Origin: Gossypium raimondii
Lineage: Eukaryota > Streptophyta > Magnoliopsida > Malvales > Malvaceae
NCBI RefSeq assembly: GCF_025698545.1
Contig: NC_068576.1
Coordinates: 50,688,390 to 50,752,389 of the forward strand
DNA length: 64,000 nucleotides
Direction: 5' to 3'
Position 1 is the first letter of the stretch, and each line of letters starts with the position of its first letter. The notes under the pieces were generated by a model. It worked only from the letters and a program-made list of their open reading frames with translations, made no database searches and was not told where the DNA came from. Positions 45,724-57,920 of this stretch are shown piece after piece. The translations under genes and the position numbers were made by a program.

Positions 45724-46935
45724 ATGGAAAAACTAGAGTTTTCGAACTCATACACGGAATCAACCGAGTTGATAGGCTACAACGATGATATTCTCATTAA
45801 CGTTCTCATTCGTCTCCCAGGAAAATCTCTCATGAGATTCAGAAACGTATCGAAACACTGGCTCTCTCTGATTTCTAGCCCCTACTTCTCTCGTTGTCTT
45901 AATCAAATCCCGATATTTCCCTCTGCCATCTTCTTGCGGATGCAGCCATCTTTAAACAAGCTCAAGTACCACTTCCTTTCACTAGATAGAAACCCGGTTC
46001 GGGAGCCATCAGTTCGATCTTTCACTTTTGTTGATGACCCTGCAGGCATTAGGATTCTGCAATCCTGCAATGGCTTGTTATTGTGCTGTAGCAACAACCG
46101 GTTAGGAGAATACAACCGGAACTATTACATCTACAATCCTACCACACACCAATACACTACCCTTCCCAAGCCAGATAACAGAACTCAAAGTCCAAACACT
46201 ATTTTCGGTGTTATTTTAGCTTTTGACCCCTTGAAATCGGCACATTACAAAGTCATTTTTGTTCGAAGTTCAGAGACATCTCCTCATCTTTATCAGCTGG
46301 AGATATACTCATCTGAAACTCATCAATGGAGTTTCTCCAGTGAAATTTCCAAGGTTAATAATTTCAGTCAAGGGGTCTATTGTTGTGGTGGTATTCATTG
46401 GAGGAACAACTATGGGCCTTTCCTACGCTTTGATGTTCATCAAGAGAGATTTCAAGAGATCCCAATGCCTAAAATTCCAGATGATTGGGACCAACAGACC
46501 AAGTGCAGATACTTTGGGGAATGCGGAGGTCGCCTGCATCTTATCTTAACAAGTTGCAAGCATAGTACCAGGCAGTTTGATGTTTACGAGATGAAAAATG
46601 ACTTCTCCGGATGGTTTGTGAAGTGTCGAGTCGACCTTAATGCGCTGATTTCAGCAAATCCGAAGATGACCCAAAGCAACTGTCACGCATCAGATCATTG
46701 GGATTATCATGCATTTACAGTACTAGCCATTGTTGTTGGTGAAGGAAGCGGACAAGGGTCGTCATTGCCTTTCATGGTGTTGCATGTACCCGGAAAGGTC
46801 ATTACCTACAGTTTCAAAGACAAAACTTTCACATTGCTCCATGATTTTGCTCCTGATTGCACAGACATTGAAGGTTGTACAACCTTCGAATATGACGATG
46901 CTTATCCCTATATTACAACTTTAGCCATTGTTTGA
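45724..46935 (+). CDS. F-box protein (At5g07610-like), copy 2
   Basis: 403 residues, intronless, tandem paralogue of the gene ending at 44886. The F-box is at about 18-57 (YNDDILINVLIRLPGKSLMR, then VSKHWLSLISSPYF), followed by the FBA-type region: FVDDPAGIRILQSCNGLLLC, YYIYNPTTHQYTTLPKP, ILAFDPLKSAHYKVIFVRSS and a C-terminal PFMVLHVPGKVITYSFKDK. Copy 1 has the same blocks in the same order, so they arose by duplication, but they differ at many positions and so are not recent. Expected role: SCF adaptor; substrate unknown. Confidence 0.92.
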   Translation: MEKLEFSNSYTESTELIGYNDDILINVLIRLPGKSLMRFRNVSKHWLSLISSPYFSRCLNQIPIFPSAIFLRMQPSLNKLKYHFLSLDRNPVREPSVRSFTFVDDPAGIRILQSCNGLLLCCSNNRLGEYNRNYYIYNPTTHQYTTLPKPDNRTQSPNTIFGVILAFDPLKSAHYKVIFVRSSETSPHLYQLEIYSSETHQWSFSSEISKVNNFSQGVYCCGGIHWRNNYGPFLRFDVHQERFQEIPMPKIPDDWDQQTKCRYFGECGGRLHLILTSCKHSTRQFDVYEMKNDFSGWFVKCRVDLNALISANPKMTQSNCHASDHWDYHAFTVLAIVVGEGSGQGSSLPFMVLHVPGKVITYSFKDKTFTLLHDFAPDCTDIEGCTTFEYDDAYPYITTLAIV

Positions 46936-48085
46936 AAGTTTCAGGATTTAGCTAGGTTTTTAGTTACCAGATAACCCCAAGGGTGTGAGCCTGGATGTTG
47001 TTTTGTGAAAATAGTGTTAAGTTTAATGTCAGTTTTAACTACCAAATAATATAAATGTTCATTACCGTTGTTTGCGGCACCAACTATGGAATAACCACAG
47101 GCCCGTAAGGCTACAATTGTCTGATTGTTTGGCAAGAAAAGGGAAAAAAAAAGGAAAAAGAAGGGGTCCACGAAATTTCATATCGACCCAGATAACAATT
47201 TAGTGCAGAAATCAAGGGTTGACCAAAGGTGACAACAATCCCCCCCCCCCCCAAAAAAAAGGAAAAAAAAAGTGATTGGAGCTCTTCTGGGAATAAGTCG
47301 AATGAATGGATCTCCATCACAGCTATATCTACATAAATAATATATATATATGTATATAGAATTCTCACCTACCAACCACCTATTGTCAATTGTCATTAAC
47401 TACTGTGCCAGCTAAAACGATTGCAACACTACAACACACACACAGAGTTATGCAACAAAGATTTTGATTGAATGTAAATTGACCTATGTAGCTACTTGAA
47501 TATACAATTAGAATATTTGATAATATTTGAGTTCATTCAGAGCAAGATTCTTTTTTCTTACAAAAAAAAGGAGAAATTTAGTCAACTATAACAATGACAA
47601 TGGTGTTGCTGTTCAAGAAAGTACAGAATGAACAACAACCCACCAAACAATCACGAATTCTTGGAAATGGGTGGAAACTAACCCGCAATGAATGACCAGA
47701 AATCACCTATGGTTGTAGCTCATAAGTATTCTGGTATTCGGTTGGTCACTTCATCAAGATGAAACATCTTTCGTATTACATGCCTTCGTGTCTCGTAACT
47801 GAATTAGATCAGATACCAATCACAAATTCTATGACCTTCAGTCGGATGCTTGAAAGATCACCACTCTAGGTTCCGGGGAGCACCCTGAGAGAAGGCACTT
47901 TCTCCACAAGTATCAACACAATGTTCTATCTTTTTAGCTTCAAAAGATTACCCTACTCTTGCTATTCCGGTATAAATCATTGTTTTTGTTGTTAACATTA
48001 TTACCATGACCGTCAAAGGTGATTAACAAAATGTAAATTTAGAAACTCCGACCAAGACCAATGAAGAATGAACTACTACCAGTTC
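46936..48085. other. 3' flanks between convergent genes
   Basis: Between the plus-strand F-box gene 2 and the minus-strand kinase-like gene. It contains a C11 run near 47240 and an AT microsatellite near 47340. No gene seen; parts near both ends are probably 3' untranslated regions. Confidence 0.5.
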
Positions 48086-49955
48086 CTACTTCCCGATTTC
48101 TTCGAGCATCATGAGCACTCGTCTGCTATTCGGTCTAAGAGTAGGAGAAGGAGAACAACAAGTCATGGCAAGCTGAAAGAATTTAAGAATGGATTCTTCA
48201 GTAACCGGATTTCCCTTATCATTGTTGTTCCTCAGAAGTAGGTCTGGATGATACAGATCGCTGATTCTATGATCAAGAACTGCATTCCGCATGAAGTTTG
48301 GCAGATAAAAATCCTCATCAGGTGTTGGCTTTTCATTTATCGGTTCTTTCCCCGAAAGTAGTTCAAGAAAGATCACCCCAAGACTGTATATATCAGTCTC
48401 CGGACTTGCATCCCTCATTTTGATGAGCTCAGGAGCTTTATAGCCCTCAGCTGCTGAAGCTTCAAGTATTTCTTGACCAGAGGTAGGATTCAAGAGTAGG
48501 TGTATGCCGAAATCTGAGAGAGAGGGCAGATAATTTCGATCCAAAAGTACGTTCTTAGACTTAAGGTTTCCATGGACTATTGGCTTTTGCAATCCTGTAT
48601 GTAGATGATCTAACCCTCTAGCCATACCAATGGAAATCTTGTAAACCACTGCCCATCTATGAGATTCCACATTCCCATCTGCCCAAATAAACAGTCCATT
48701 CAAAATCTTAAAACATTCAAACTCATCCAACATAAACATTATCCTAACTTGTCTGTTAAACATTATCAGATAAGATTTGCAAGAGAAAAACATAGCCATA
48801 AAACTCAAAACAGTATTTCCCATTGAAATGTAGTTATGGAAAAGTGAAGGGAAAAGGACAGAGGTAGGTGCCGACAATCAAATTATGCAGGTAATAGCGT
48901 AATTTCGACATACAATATATCTACACACAAAACAAAAGTTAACCCACAATGAATACATGTTGGACCTTTTCTTTACAGAAAAGAAACACCCCCCCCCCCA
49001 TATCTAACAATTGGAAATGAAACTGAATAACAAGAACTTAAGGACAAAATTTAACAATTTTCATTCTTTTAGTGTCATTTTGAGATTTGGAAAATGTCAA
49101 AAACGTACAAGAAAAACATAAATATCAATTTAATTAAGCCAACAAGACTGGTTAGCTACTTTTTTCAATTTTTCCTTCAGGGTTTTCTGTTTGGGGGAAT
49201 CGAAAGGAGAATCTATCTTCCTTTGTCTTCCTTTCTTCCTAGAAAATGAGTAAATTTGACAATAAAAAAAAAGAGAGAGAATCTTGAGCTTCAAAAGATT
49301 TGAAGCTCAGTTCAGCTAAGCCAATAAACAGAATTTAACATTCAATCAATGTTTTTTATTATTATTATTATTATCATCATCATCATCATCATCTACATTT
49401 TCAGCATTTTCTTCCAAACCAAACACAAAATAAGACGATCAGGAAAAAGAAAAAAAGGAAGAGATTACCTCTGATTAACTGAGCCAAATTGCCATGCCAA
49501 TAAAAAGGTTGAACAAGAAGCTTCTCTCCTCTAGGCCCAGCATAAAATCCCAAAAGAGGCACCAAATTGGGATGTCTAATGCACCCCAACATCTGAACCA
49601 CATCACCAAACTCTTCACCTCTCAAGGCACACACAGGCCTCAAGAACCGAAGCAATCTCACCACGTTACTCCTCTGCAACAAGGCCTTATACACGGTCCC
49701 ATAGTTGGATTTGCCAATCACTTCACCGGGAGCATCGAGAATGTCACATATGGTGAGGTCTTCTCCACCGTTGAAAGTGATCACGTCCTCCATTTCTGAC
49801 CCATCATCTTCTTCTTCATCATGCTTCTGCCCTTTGCTTTCAATGTCATCCAGCTGATCATTTGTCGCTGCCCTCTTTTGGTAAAAGAAGAAGACAAGTA
49901 CGAGAATGAAGAAGAAAGCTATTGAAGATAATGAAAGGAGGAGTTTTAACATCAT
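48086..49955 (-). CDS. TMKL1-like membrane pseudokinase, no LRR ectodomain
   Basis: Two exons (-): 49955-49469 and 48678-48086, GT-AG, 359 residues. The N-terminus MMLKLLLSLSSIAFFFILVL is a hydrophobic anchor (about 3-25), followed by an acidic linker (35-58) and a protein-kinase-like domain (about 75-355). It is most like the kinase part of LRR receptor kinase subfamily III / TMKL1. Motifs are degenerate: glycine loop reduced to GKSNYG (81-86), beta-3 VVRLLRF (98-104) has no VAVK-type lysine, and the HRD site is HGN (198-200), while the DFG motif (218-220) is kept. Catalysis is therefore unlikely; a scaffold or allosteric role is inferred. TMKL1 itself has leucine-rich repeats before the membrane span; none are present here and none were seen upstream to 50.6 kb. 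Either ATG of the initial MM pair could be used. Confidence 0.85.
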
Positions 49956-50479
49956 TTCACCGAAATTTTGATTCTTTTAGCAAAGAAAGATTGCAGCTTG
50001 TTAGAGAATGAAGATCAAGGTGATGTAGTGAAAATAGGAAGTTTGGGTTTTTTTTGTTGTTGTTGTTGGGGGGCTGTGGAACCCAAGATTCTAGCGAACT
50101 ACTGATTTTTAGGACCAAAAAGAAAGAATTTAACTCAAAAACACATTATTTTGGATCTGTAATGTGAAAGGTTTATAATCTTGTTTGACCCTTTTTCTTA
50201 TTAAACTAGCTCAACTACCCCATTTGTCTTTGTTGCTGCTCCCAATTTTACCGTTTCCTTCAAATATTTTTGGACAATTGAGCAAAAGAAGGGACTAAAA
50301 TTATAAATTTACCCATATAATTTTGAATTCCAACATTTTTATTTTCTAAAAGTTTATTATTACCACATTAACCAACTGTGCAATCAATATATTAATAAAA
50401 GATTGATATAAATAATAAATCACACTTTAGTTTATTGGTAAAGTATAAAGGTTTGAGTTTCAATCTATTTATATTTTTC

Positions 50480-50960
50480 TCATGTTTAATCATAAATTTA
50501 GTCATTAATGTCTACATATTTTGTCAAAATGGTCTTAATTGTATTTTTGAGTTTTTTATAAATTTTGTTCTTTTTTCAAATTGTTCTTTTAGCGATTTGA
50601 TGAAAATACCTTTAAAAAATTAACGGGATGATGTAGAATTCGTCGTAGAATATTTGTAATGAGATATAATTTATTACTTAGATAACCTAACAAAATAATT
50701 ACATGTGGAAAATAATAAAATAAATAATTCATGAAGTTAAAAAGCAACTCTTAATTTAAATAAAATAAATGTAATTATCTAAAAAATTTAAAATAATATT
50801 ATTGGGTTATTTAAGTAATAAATTACATCATCCCGTTAGTTTTTTATGGTACTTTCATCAAATCATTAAAAAAACAAAGATTGATGGCCAAAAAGACTCA
50901 ATAATACAATTAAGGCTATTTTAATAAAACATATAAATGTTAATGGTGAAATATACAATA
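50480..50960. repeat. inverted repeat, MITE-like
   Basis: The left arm has GGTCTTAATTGTATTTTTGA, then GATTTGATGAAAATACC, then TTAACGGGATGATGTA. The right arm carries the complements in reverse order (TACATCATCCCGTTAG, GGTACTTTCATCAAATC, TACAATTAAGGCTATTT). The loop is about 100 bp and AT-rich. Ends and target duplication unresolved. Confidence 0.65.
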
Positions 50961-52019
50961 ATAAAAATTATTTTATAAAATAAAGATATTTTGATGGTTA
51001 CACAATAAAGTTATTGCTACATTGACTGGAAAATAATAATAATATTATTTCAACTGAGTTAAAAATTGAAAAGCAAAAATTAAAGTGAGTAGGATTGCAA
51101 AAAGAAAGAAAAGGTTACATAGCTACTACCATTGATATGCTAAGATTGCTTTTTCCTTCCCATTTAACTTATTCACAACATTTAATAATTCATATCAATT
51201 AAGATTTCAAATTAAAAGAAATGTTTATCGTTCAAACGTTGGCTTGCTTCATATGTTGGAATCTAAAGGTTTCCTAAATTTAGTTTCTGTTTTTTTTTTA
51301 TATAACATAAAACATGAAAAGAGATATATATATATTTACATAATTAAACAAAAGAAGCAATGTGTTGTCAAATTTGTAAATGTTTGATTCTAATTTCATT
51401 TCTCCAGAAATTCAACCATATAATGATTTTTATTCCATTGGTGGCCCATTTGCTATCATGCATGGGAATACAAATATGGTTATCCGTCTTAGTTGTGGAC
51501 TTAATGATAAAGCTGTTGTAAATTATTACTTGTAATTAATATAAATTGTTATTTTTTGGTAAATTATAAGACCTCAGGTTATTCATATTAACACATAAAA
51601 TCGTAATTTATTGTTATTAAGTTTATTTTTGTTATACACCAAATTCAGAAAACCAAATCATCCACCCCAACATCTCAAATCAATCTGAAATCATCATTTT
51701 GATGGTTTTGCAAGAATCATAACAGAGTTCAATGATTGTAAAAGAAGAATTAAGGAATACGATTTTAGAAAGATAAAACTAATTTTTAATGAATAGTTAC
51801 GTATCAAGTAAGAAATAAAAATAGCGTGGTCGTGGATTATAATATCTGTCAACTGAAAAGTAACACGTGTGAGTAAAAGCGACGGAATGCTTGATGCTGA
51901 TTGAAGGGGGAATCAGAATGCAAATCAACGGCGTAGATTGATGAGTTGTGTTGGGACCCACGCAATGCAAACCAAACTAATGATGATTACTTCCAGTTAC
52001 TCCTTATTTAGGTAAAAAA

Positions 52020-52440
52020 TAAGATATTTTTTTAAACGGGTCGAGCCTCGAGTAAATTTTTTTTAGCCTAGGCTCGGTCTGGCCCAAATCAACTGTTTTG
52101 CTGTTGTTTCATTATTATATTGTTACTATTTTGTTGTTATTATTTTAGATATTACATAATTGTTGATTTATTATTAATGTTGCTACTATTTTAAAGATAT
52201 TTGTTTGTTAAGTTACAACTATATTATATTATTTAAGTATAAAGATTTTTATTTTTTATTTTTATTTATTTTTAATTTGTTAAAAAATATTTTTTTAGTG
52301 TATTTGATACAATACATTTTTTAAATTTATTTTTATATAAAAGATTTAAAAAAGTTAGACTTGGACAGAATTTTGAGTCTATTTTTTAAATAGGACTAAA
52401 CGTTTTATATTAATCTGAATCTATGATAAAGTGTAATGGT
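52020..52440 (+). repeat. dispersed repeat, third copy
   Basis: Shares GTTTCATTATTATATTGTTA, CTATTTTGTTGTTATTATTT and TTGTTAAGTTACAACTATAT-type phrases with the copy at 18230-18725, in the same orientation, and has GGCTCGGTCTGGCCC at its start. Confidence 0.6.
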
Positions 52441-55014
52441 GATGGGTTATTACTTTGTGCCGAGCCAACTAACTTATAAAATAAAAATTTGATGGGAGGG
52501 ATTGGGATTTGAGTTTCTAGCCATTGGCAGGCTTATCCCTTCCCTTCAATCATATATAGTATGTAAATCTTTTCATAGTGGTTAATCAGGCAGGGTCAAG
52601 CTATCTCACCCTTATATTCTTTATCCAAAACATTTTAACTTTGAAATTTTACTTAAAACCATCAAATTCTTTTCTATTTGACTTAATCATCCTTGCTTCA
52701 ATTTAATAATTTTATCTACCACAAGTTGAGCCATTAACTTTTCATTTAATTATCTTACCTCAATTTATTGTTTAATCATAAAAGTTGTCAAGAGTATTAG
52801 TGAGCGGTAGATAAAATAATTTATGTAAATTTAATGAAGGCATCAACGTGTATCACTACTTTTTTTAATGTTCTATTTACCTTCACTTATACAAACGAGT
52901 TATTTGAAAATAAACCTTCATGATACAATGAAACCCAATAATTGTTTTATATTTTACATTGACGAAAATAGTTCTCTAAGCACCGAGCAAAGCATAGCAA
53001 GAATATCAATTTTATAAAAGAATTCTACACCAATTCTATATAGAAAATCTAAGAATATAAAATATGGAGGAGAATATAAAGAAACATTGTTTCTATGTTT
53101 TTTTCTTTTACGTACTATACAAATGAAATTTCACTCGTTCTTATACATAATTATCCAATGGATAGTCACATCTTTAAACAATAAACATAATTATTCAATG
53201 AATATTTAGTTGAATAATCATAACTCTTAATTAATAATTGATATAACTTATCACTATAAAAGTGACAACTCTTGGTTAATAATCATTTAACATAATTTTG
53301 GATCACTTATAATTTTTCAATTATAATTTATATCTTTTGAAATTTTATAAATATTTTAAAAATGTTACAATAAAACCCTTTTTTTAAGTATTGTTGACTA
53401 GATTTGGTCCTCCTATTCATCTTCTCTCCCACTCAATTAACCTTAACAAAATGATATTATTTTATTTAAATTTAATTACAAATTTATATAAATATTAATA
53501 TAATTTTTACCCAATTCTAAATGAAATGAATATATTTGGAGCCCCATGTAACTGTTTCATTTTCAGATTTTTTTTTTGCTCTCAGCTACATTAATTAAGC
53601 TATAATCTCTATTTTCTTTTCTTAATTCAAAAGTTGAGGAATATTGTGGATGTTGTTTCCATTTTTCTTAAATATTGATCTGTTTTTGTTGAGAAAGAAT
53701 GATGAATATAGTACTAAGACAACCCAGACGAACGGATGTGAATTAATTGTAGAATACGATGATAAGTTCAATTTTTTTTTTTTAAAAAAACATTCGACTG
53801 AACTTTTTGGCCAAGTGGATATGATTAAAAATAACAAAAAGAAGCACATGACATGTGATAACGGGACATTATAATTCTATGTTTCAACACTATGCCTAAA
53901 TGAAAATTAAGAGAGCCATCCAGTGAATTACAACTCATTCTTCGGTTTCATATTTGTCTGACCAACAGCACAATATCACATGAACTCTCTCACTTTAATT
54001 TAAAAAGAATGGGAATTTGTAACTTTTGGCATCTGAAAATGAAGCACATTGCACATGCAAATCTAATTTAGATTTGAAGACCAAAGGAAAGAGTAAATGA
54101 AATATATATTGCTTCATTTTTTTTTCCAAATTTCACTTAGATTTAATAGTTCAGCAACACATTTTCTTTAATATTAGAATATCAGTCAAGAGTTGGGGAC
54201 AAATTTTTGAAAACATATTAATTAAAGTTCACATAAATATTAAAAATTGTTTTTGGTTTAAATGGTAAAAACAAAAATTTATATGCATCATTATGGTAAA
54301 TATTTTTATTGATTTAATTGAAAAAGACAAACTCACCCTCTCAACCATTTAAGTATAGATAGATATAGTTCATTATAGTATAAAAATATCTTAAGATTTT
54401 ATAGCCTAATGATTTGGATTATTGGGAACGTTACTTTCAGTTGCTAGACTAAACACATATGCTGCCCCTGTGTTAAGGCAACAGTGGAAGTGGAAATTCC
54501 TGCTACGAATTTAAAGTTCAATATTTTTATCCTAAAACAATTGTTTGTTTTGAATGATGAAGGGGGGGAGAGAGAAAGAGAGATTCCTCACAGTTTGATG
54601 GGGGCTAGTTGTAAGGCAGGGACCAATGAAGCGACTGAATGGTAAAGCCGAAGGGTGGCTTTGGCGATGTGGTCCTCATAAAATAATGGAACACTATATG
54701 TAATCATCTGCAGACACTTGTGGGAGAAAGGTAAGGAAACAGTAACTTTGGATTCAGGTCACTGTCAGAATGAAGATGACAATAGATTCCATGGAAAAAC
54801 TAATAGATGGAAGTTAATGGTTTTCAATCAACAAACTATCAATCCATCACTTCTTCTTAATTAATTGTCAGTTTCAGCATCTTGCAGTTAATGAGTTTTT
54901 GAAACGAAACTGGGTCATTGCTATAGTTCGCCTTGTGTTAACAGAAAAGATACCAATAATCTGGCACAACTTTGATTTTTATTTGGTTGTTTATTACTTA
55001 ATGATTTAAATACT

Positions 55015-55584
55015 TGTTATACCTCCACCGATTGAAGACACAATAGGCTACCTGAGGAGTGACCTCCACCCGCTATAGATTGGGCAGTTATTAGAAGCTT
55101 TGCCTTCCGTTTCAACTATCCAACCAAATGGGATGAAGCTGCTCAAAGAAGCTACCCACCCATTCCCTAGAAGGATGCCACCACTCGTTCCTCTAGGCAC
55201 CCGATCTCCTATTAAGAACATGACTCTTGAGGCCACCGAACCCCATGTGGGCTCAATTACTCCCTACCATAATTCAAAGGGAATGGCAATATGTCCCATC
55301 ACGGACATCCTTTCCACGCATCTCACAATGATGACCTGATAGCGGGTCTGACATGTTAATGCCATCTAACATGGGACCTCTCCTGTAAATAACCCCCAGA
55401 ACGAGGAGGAAGGGATTGACTCTTCAACATTCTAACCTACACTCTGCTACTCTGCTCTCAGCGTTCACCTCCACCACCTTCACTTTCAATATTCTCTGGC
55501 TCTCCGCCCAGACAAGGTGAACCGACCTCCATCAACACCAGTACATCCTCCTCCATGTCTTCTCGTTGATCCCACACATCAACA
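55015..55584. mobile_element. solo LTR (570 bp) of an LTR retrotransposon
   Basis: It starts TGTTATACC and ends CATCAACA (TGTT...AACA) with ATACT on both sides (55010-55014 and 55585-55589). It is distinctly GC-richer than its surroundings. No internal region is present, so it is a solo LTR fossil; probably gypsy type. The flanking match is perfect but only 5 bp, so the end calls carry some uncertainty. Confidence 0.6.
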
Positions 55585-55589
55585 ATACT

Positions 55590-56976
55590 ATATCCCTCTT
55601 CTACCATTTTAGTCCTCTTCTTCTATTTAAACACTGTTTCTGGCTTGCCGTGGACTTCGGAGTCTCTGTATGGAATGAAAATATGGGAATTAGTTGGCAA
55701 TTGAAGCATCCGTAATTTAAAGCGTGAAGACGGCATTAAATATTTCTATGAGCAGATATAGATGACAGAAAACCAAAGAACAAAATGAATTGAGGTCTGG
55801 AGGTAACAAAAGAATCCAGGGAATGATTTTGCACCTTTGGAACTTTCAAAGGATGGGATTTAAAGCTAAATGATTCAGTTAATAACAGCATTATTACATA
55901 GTTAATGCCATGTTTCAAACAAGTCAAAGAACCGTTCATATCCTTGTAAAAAAAGAGTGATGATGTCCCTCCCAAGCAGGTGAACCCGGAAAGAACAATG
56001 TTTTCAAGCACCAAAGCAGATGTAAGGAAGATCAATCGCGTTTTAAGTTCCATTTTGAAAGTTATTGTGGTGCACATGTATGCGTTCTATGGAAAACTGT
56101 TTTCCTCAATGAACAATACTATTCCCTGCTCTACAACATGGTTTCCTTTCCTATCAAAGGCACGACTTAGGAAACCATCATTCATGTTAGAGAAAAATCC
56201 CACTGTTTCGAGGCATGCTATAAGCTCGACCAAAGTTGATCTACAAGCTTCCCTTATATACACTTGGAGAAACTAGAAAATTTACGCATTCATAAGTTGG
56301 CAAAGAAGATAATGACAGATAAACCGAATGTATTCTCCCATACAAGAGAACAATTTCATTTTTCTCCTTTATTCTTCCTTGATTTCACTCCATACAGGAG
56401 GTATAAACAGATAGCATGACAGCACACAATCAGCACAACATAAGTAATGTCTACACCTAGGGCATAAAAGAATACAGCGAAGACAAGTTTAGATTGAAAA
56501 GAAAATTAAGAAACTCTAGGACCAAAGCCTATCATGGCATAGAAACTAGTGACATTTACCTACTCCATCATATAGATAGTGCCTACTGTTGTAAAATTGT
56601 GGTGCAAGAAAGAAAAATTGAGGGAAATAAAATATAAACTTGAAAGTGTGATACACTGTCCTTAAAACCTTATATTTTTAAAGCAGTGAATCTATGTTTC
56701 ATCATTAGAAGTCTTTTCCGAAAACCCAATTGGTAAGCACACAATGGGCTAGCCACCCAACTTAATTACCTAAATTATACTTTATATATGTTAGCAATGC
56801 GGGATTACTAACTTTGCAAACTATTAACACCAACTTCCAATAACAAGGCGTTTATGAAAAATCCGAGAAAAATATCCTTGCAGTCCAACATATGTCATTT
56901 AATAGGATATATAAGTAACAAATAACCAAATCCACATACGTCAAACGAAGGAGTACTAATGAGTAATGATGCTCAC
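55590..56976. other. no gene assigned; coding-like stretch of unknown origin
   Basis: About 56105-56270 read on the minus strand gives REACRSTLVELIACLETVGFF and SRAFDRKGNHVVEQG, which looks coding-like, but I do not recognise it and it lacks clear start, stop and splice context. The remainder is unremarkable. Confidence 0.35.
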
Positions 56977-57920
56977 CTTAAAATAAGCTTGTTCCAGCTC
57001 CGAAACCCTGCTTTAGTCAAATTTTCAATAGTCGTAGATCTTTGCTTTTCACTTCTCCCAGTCAGCAAGAAAACTTTAGAGCCCAAATTTAAAACCTTCT
57101 TCAAAAAGTTTCAGGCTAGGGTGGGCTAGGCTCTATTGCTGGTGCCATCTCCTCTATACCCACTTATTGAACTCAACAGGATCGAAAATCTCCAAGCTGC
57201 AAATTCACAATGAAACCCGCCCGCATTAGAAATTAAGCAATTTCAGTCCCACAAGAGAGCAACAATTAAAAAGAACAAGTTTGTAAACTTCCCAAAGCCA
57301 TATTAATATGAATGTTATTCTCCTGCAAGAATGGTGAGAAAAATGATAGAATTATAAAAAGCACAAAAATTTGTTTCTGCCTAACCTTTTGCATCAAACT
57401 ATCAAATCCAGTGCATGTCTATTTATATTTCTCATATTCCCAAACAGCTTCCAATATACAAAACAGCTCAAGATTACAGACAAAGGGATACATAAATTTC
57501 AAGCAAATTTCTTTCCTGAAATCAACCAGTTGTTTCGTGTGAAATGTGAATGGTGCTTGATTCTCTCTTCTTCTTTTTTTTTTATTATAAATTTATTAGT
57601 AAGATTCCCAAGGCAATGTATACGTCTCAAAATTCTAAATCCTAGCTCCCATACAAGATACCCAAATTCCATATTTCTTCTACTTTCCCGCGTTTTCTTA
57701 GCAACCAAACAAAATTATGAAAAATGAAAAACCCTTACCCATAACCATGCTCAACGTAGTGGAGAACAAAGTTTCATCAATGTCAAAAACTCAAACGTGT
57801 TTCCCCATCTCCGCTCAGATGCAGGCTCATTGCAAAAACCCTAAACTCAGCCTCAGTCAAAATCCTTTCGAGATCCACCTTATAACCTCGACCCATCATG
57901 CAATCTTTAACACAGAGGAA
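56977..57920 (-). pseudogene. HAD acid phosphatase (VSP/APase-like) pseudogene
   Basis: Two exon-like pieces on the minus strand. The first (about 57920-57730) reads CVKDCMMGRGYKVDLERI, LTEAEF, AMSLHLSGDG, then VFDIDETLFSTT in another frame; this is the DxDxT nucleophile motif of class III acid phosphatases and vegetative storage proteins. The second (57196-56977, preceded by GCAG and followed by GTGAGC) reads LEIFDPVEFNKWV, EEMAPAIEPS, then KVFLLTGRSEKQRSTTIENL and KAGFRSWNKLILR. At least three frame changes and stops interrupt it, and the final exon with the GNSGDQWSD-type motif is not found downstream. The N-terminal signal-peptide region is also not recognisable. Family identification is strong; function is lost. 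Confidence 0.8.

Larger units (their letters stand above)
49956..55014. other. gene-poor stretch
   Basis: 49956-50060 is the probable 5' leader and promoter of the pseudokinase gene. The rest has no gene I can support. It holds an inverted repeat (50480-50960), a copy of the 18-kb dispersed repeat (52020-52440), and a GC-richer island near 54595-54670 with a short GCC/GGC hairpin of unknown meaning. Confidence 0.5.
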
